Positions 31,793-32,945 of a DNA stretch of 32,945 bases are shown piece after piece. The position numbers and the translations under genes were made by a program. The stretch lies in NCBI GenBank assembly GCA_023554435.1, contig JAMJQV010000054.1, forward strand, positions 1 through 32,945, in the 5' to 3' direction. The number at the start of each line of letters is the position of its first letter. The stretch's first letter is position 1. Source of the stretch: Gemmatimonadota bacterium (GTDB taxonomy: Bacteria; Gemmatimonadota; Gemmatimonadetes; Palauibacterales; Palauibacteraceae). Under the pieces are notes generated by a model that did no database searches, was not told the origin of the DNA, and was given only the letters and a program-made list of their open reading frames with translations.

Positions 31793-32826
31793 CAGCCGCG
31801 GTCCACTCCACCCGCTTGCCGCATGGCCGAGCGCGCGATCCTCTCGCACAGTTCGGGAAAACCGATTCCCGCGGCGGCCGCGGCCTTGGGCACCAGGCTC
31901 GTGGACGTGAGTCCGGGCAGGCTGTTGGCCTCGAGGCACGAGAACGACCCGTCCTCCGCCATCCGGAAGTCCACCCGACTGTAGGAATCCTGTCGGAGGG
32001 CCTCATAGGCCAGAACCGCCAGATCCTGCAGCCGCGCGGTCTGGGTGTCGGACAGATTGGCCGGCGCCTCGTACCGCGACAGGCCCTCGGAGTACTTGCA
32101 CTCGTAATCGTAGATCTCGTGACTCGGGATGATCTCGACGGGTGGCAGGGGCTCGCCGTCGAGCACGGCCACGGTGAGTTCGCGCCCGGCGACGAACTCC
32201 TCGCACAGGATGTCGTCGTCGTAGCGGGCCGCCAGTTCCATCGCCGGCTTCACCTCGGCTTCCGTACGCACGACACTGAGGCCGACCGTCGACCCCCCGG
32301 ACGCCGGCTTCACGACGAGCGGCAGGCCAAGCGCCTCGACGATCTCGCGGGGCCCTGCCGAGGCTTGCGTCCACTTCGGCGTCGGCACCCCGGCGTAGTC
32401 GAACAGCTCCTTGGAAATCCGCTTGTCGAAGGCCGCGGCGCTTCCCAGGCACCCGCTGCCCGTGTAGGCGATCCCGGCCAGGTCGAGAAGCCCCTGGACG
32501 GTGCCGTCCTCCCCGAACTCTCCGTGCAGCGCAAGGAACACGACATCGGCTCGCCGCACCGCGGGCAGGTCCGCCAGGGCCGCACCGACCGCAGAACTTC
32601 CGAGCCTCGCCAGGTCCTCGATACCGGGAGGATCCGCGCCTACGGCTCCGCCCAGCATCCTCGCTTCTTCCTCGGGCGGTACCGCCCCGTGCGCGGGATC
32701 CACCGCCACTACCTCGTGGCCCCGCTCGCGAAGCGCCGCCACCACGGCCCGGCCGGTGGCGAGCGACACGTTGCGCTCCTCGTTGGTCCCCCCCAGGACG
32801 ACGGCCACCTTCATCGTTGCACTCAT
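31792..32826 (-). CDS. ddl: D-alanine--D-alanine ligase
   Basis: Ddl joins two D-alanines for peptidoglycan precursor synthesis using ATP. The 344-residue ATP-grasp enzyme has the N-terminal VAVVLGGTNEERNVSLATGR, the HGEFGEDGTVQGLLDLAGI motif, the ATP lysine segment PLVVKPASGGSTVGLS, CEEFVAGRELTVAVL, and the C-terminal Mg/ATP motif EANSLPGLTSTSLVP. The ATG at 32826 overlaps the upstream stop as ATGA; this supports it over the in-frame ATG at 32814. Its stop overlaps the rhomboid start. Pairing with a cysteine/cystathionine synthase upstream is not an obvious pathway link. Confidence 0.96.
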   Translation of the reverse strand: MSATMKVAVVLGGTNEERNVSLATGRAVVAALRERGHEVVAVDPAHGAVPPEEEARMLGGAVGADPPGIEDLARLGSSAVGAALADLPAVRRADVVFLALHGEFGEDGTVQGLLDLAGIAYTGSGCLGSAAAFDKRISKELFDYAGVPTPKWTQASAGPREIVEALGLPLVVKPASGGSTVGLSVVRTEAEVKPAMELAARYDDDILCEEFVAGRELTVAVLDGEPLPPVEIIPSHEIYDYECKYSEGLSRYEAPANLSDTQTARLQDLAVLAYEALRQDSYSRVDFRMAEDGSFSCLEANSLPGLTSTSLVPKAAAAAGIGFPELCERIARSAMRQAGGVDRG

Positions 32827-32945
32827 CCTCCCGTCCCGGGTGCCGGAGCCCGATCCACCAGGTCACCCATCCCGTTCTCCTCGAGCCACTCGTCGTTGAA
32901 CACCTTGGACAGATAGCGTTCGCCCGTGTCGCACAGGATGGCCAC
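32823..32945 (-). CDS. PLP-dependent cysteine/cystathionine beta-synthase family, C-terminal end
   Basis: Only the last 40 residues are inside the window. They read VAILCDTGERYLSKVFNDEW and then LEENGMGDLVDRAPAPGTGG before TGA. The segment D(T/S)GERYLSKVFNDEW is the characteristic final strand and helix of the cysteine synthase/cystathionine beta-synthase fold type II family. It cannot be told whether the enzyme uses O-acetylserine, O-phosphoserine or homocysteine. The stop overlaps the ddl ATG by 4 nt (ATGA), so the two genes are probably translationally coupled. Confidence 0.82.
   Translation of the reverse strand: MAILCDTGERYLSKVFNDEWLEENGMGDLVDRAPAPGTGG

Overview
This window looks like a chromosomal housekeeping region from a high-G+C diderm bacterium, most likely a member of Gemmatimonadota or a close relative. 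The evidence is an outer-membrane TamA/TamB pair, YbbR and kinase-less PASTA proteins, an EF-G paralogue, and a rhomboid protease with a conserved C-terminal helical tail. The taxonomy is inference. I see no mobile element, CRISPR array, tRNA, rRNA or phage gene. All 30 genes I can support are on the minus strand, so transcription runs from high to low coordinates. No gene-free stretch exceeds about 135 bases.

In order of transcription: the window opens with the 3' end of a PLP-dependent cysteine/cystathionine synthase gene (32823-32945), then D-Ala-D-Ala ligase (ddl) and a rhomboid protease, joined by overlapping stop/start codons. A clear intrinsic terminator (30799-30831) ends this unit. 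A new unit then starts with an EF-G-like GTPase and yebC, followed by the Holliday-junction genes ruvC-ruvA-ruvB. Next come the queuosine genes queA and tgt, then yajC, def and fmt. A thiamine-thiazole cassette follows (ThiE/TenI-family gene, thiS, thiG), then rsmB and a PASTA-only membrane protein. After these come YbbR, tsaD, lgt, the Omp85/TamA gene, tamB, htpX, a lipid kinase, lysA and uvrA.

From the EF-G-like gene (30730) to the end of uvrA (2040) there are 24 genes in about 28.7 kb, and no gap exceeds about 90 nt. Many junctions are 4-nt stop/start overlaps (ATGA, GTGA, possibly TTGA), so much of this may be read as long polycistronic units. A 132-nt gap with a plausible sigma70-type promoter separates it from a small phage-shock-type operon: a PspB-like membrane coiled-coil protein, a CesT/YbjN-fold protein and PspA. 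Two GC-rich hairpins follow pspA, and the window closes inside an AI-2E/PerM-family membrane protein gene.

Most genes are recognisable core functions: translation quality control, tRNA modification, DNA repair, envelope biogenesis and envelope stress. I do not see a dramatic new system. The points most worth a second look are the three-gene psp variant, the EF-G paralogue with altered G motifs next to yebC, the PASTA protein without its kinase beside rsmB, the cysteine-rich Omp85 protein, the ThiE/TenI protein with mixed active-site features, and a promoter that seems to lie inside a terminator hairpin.
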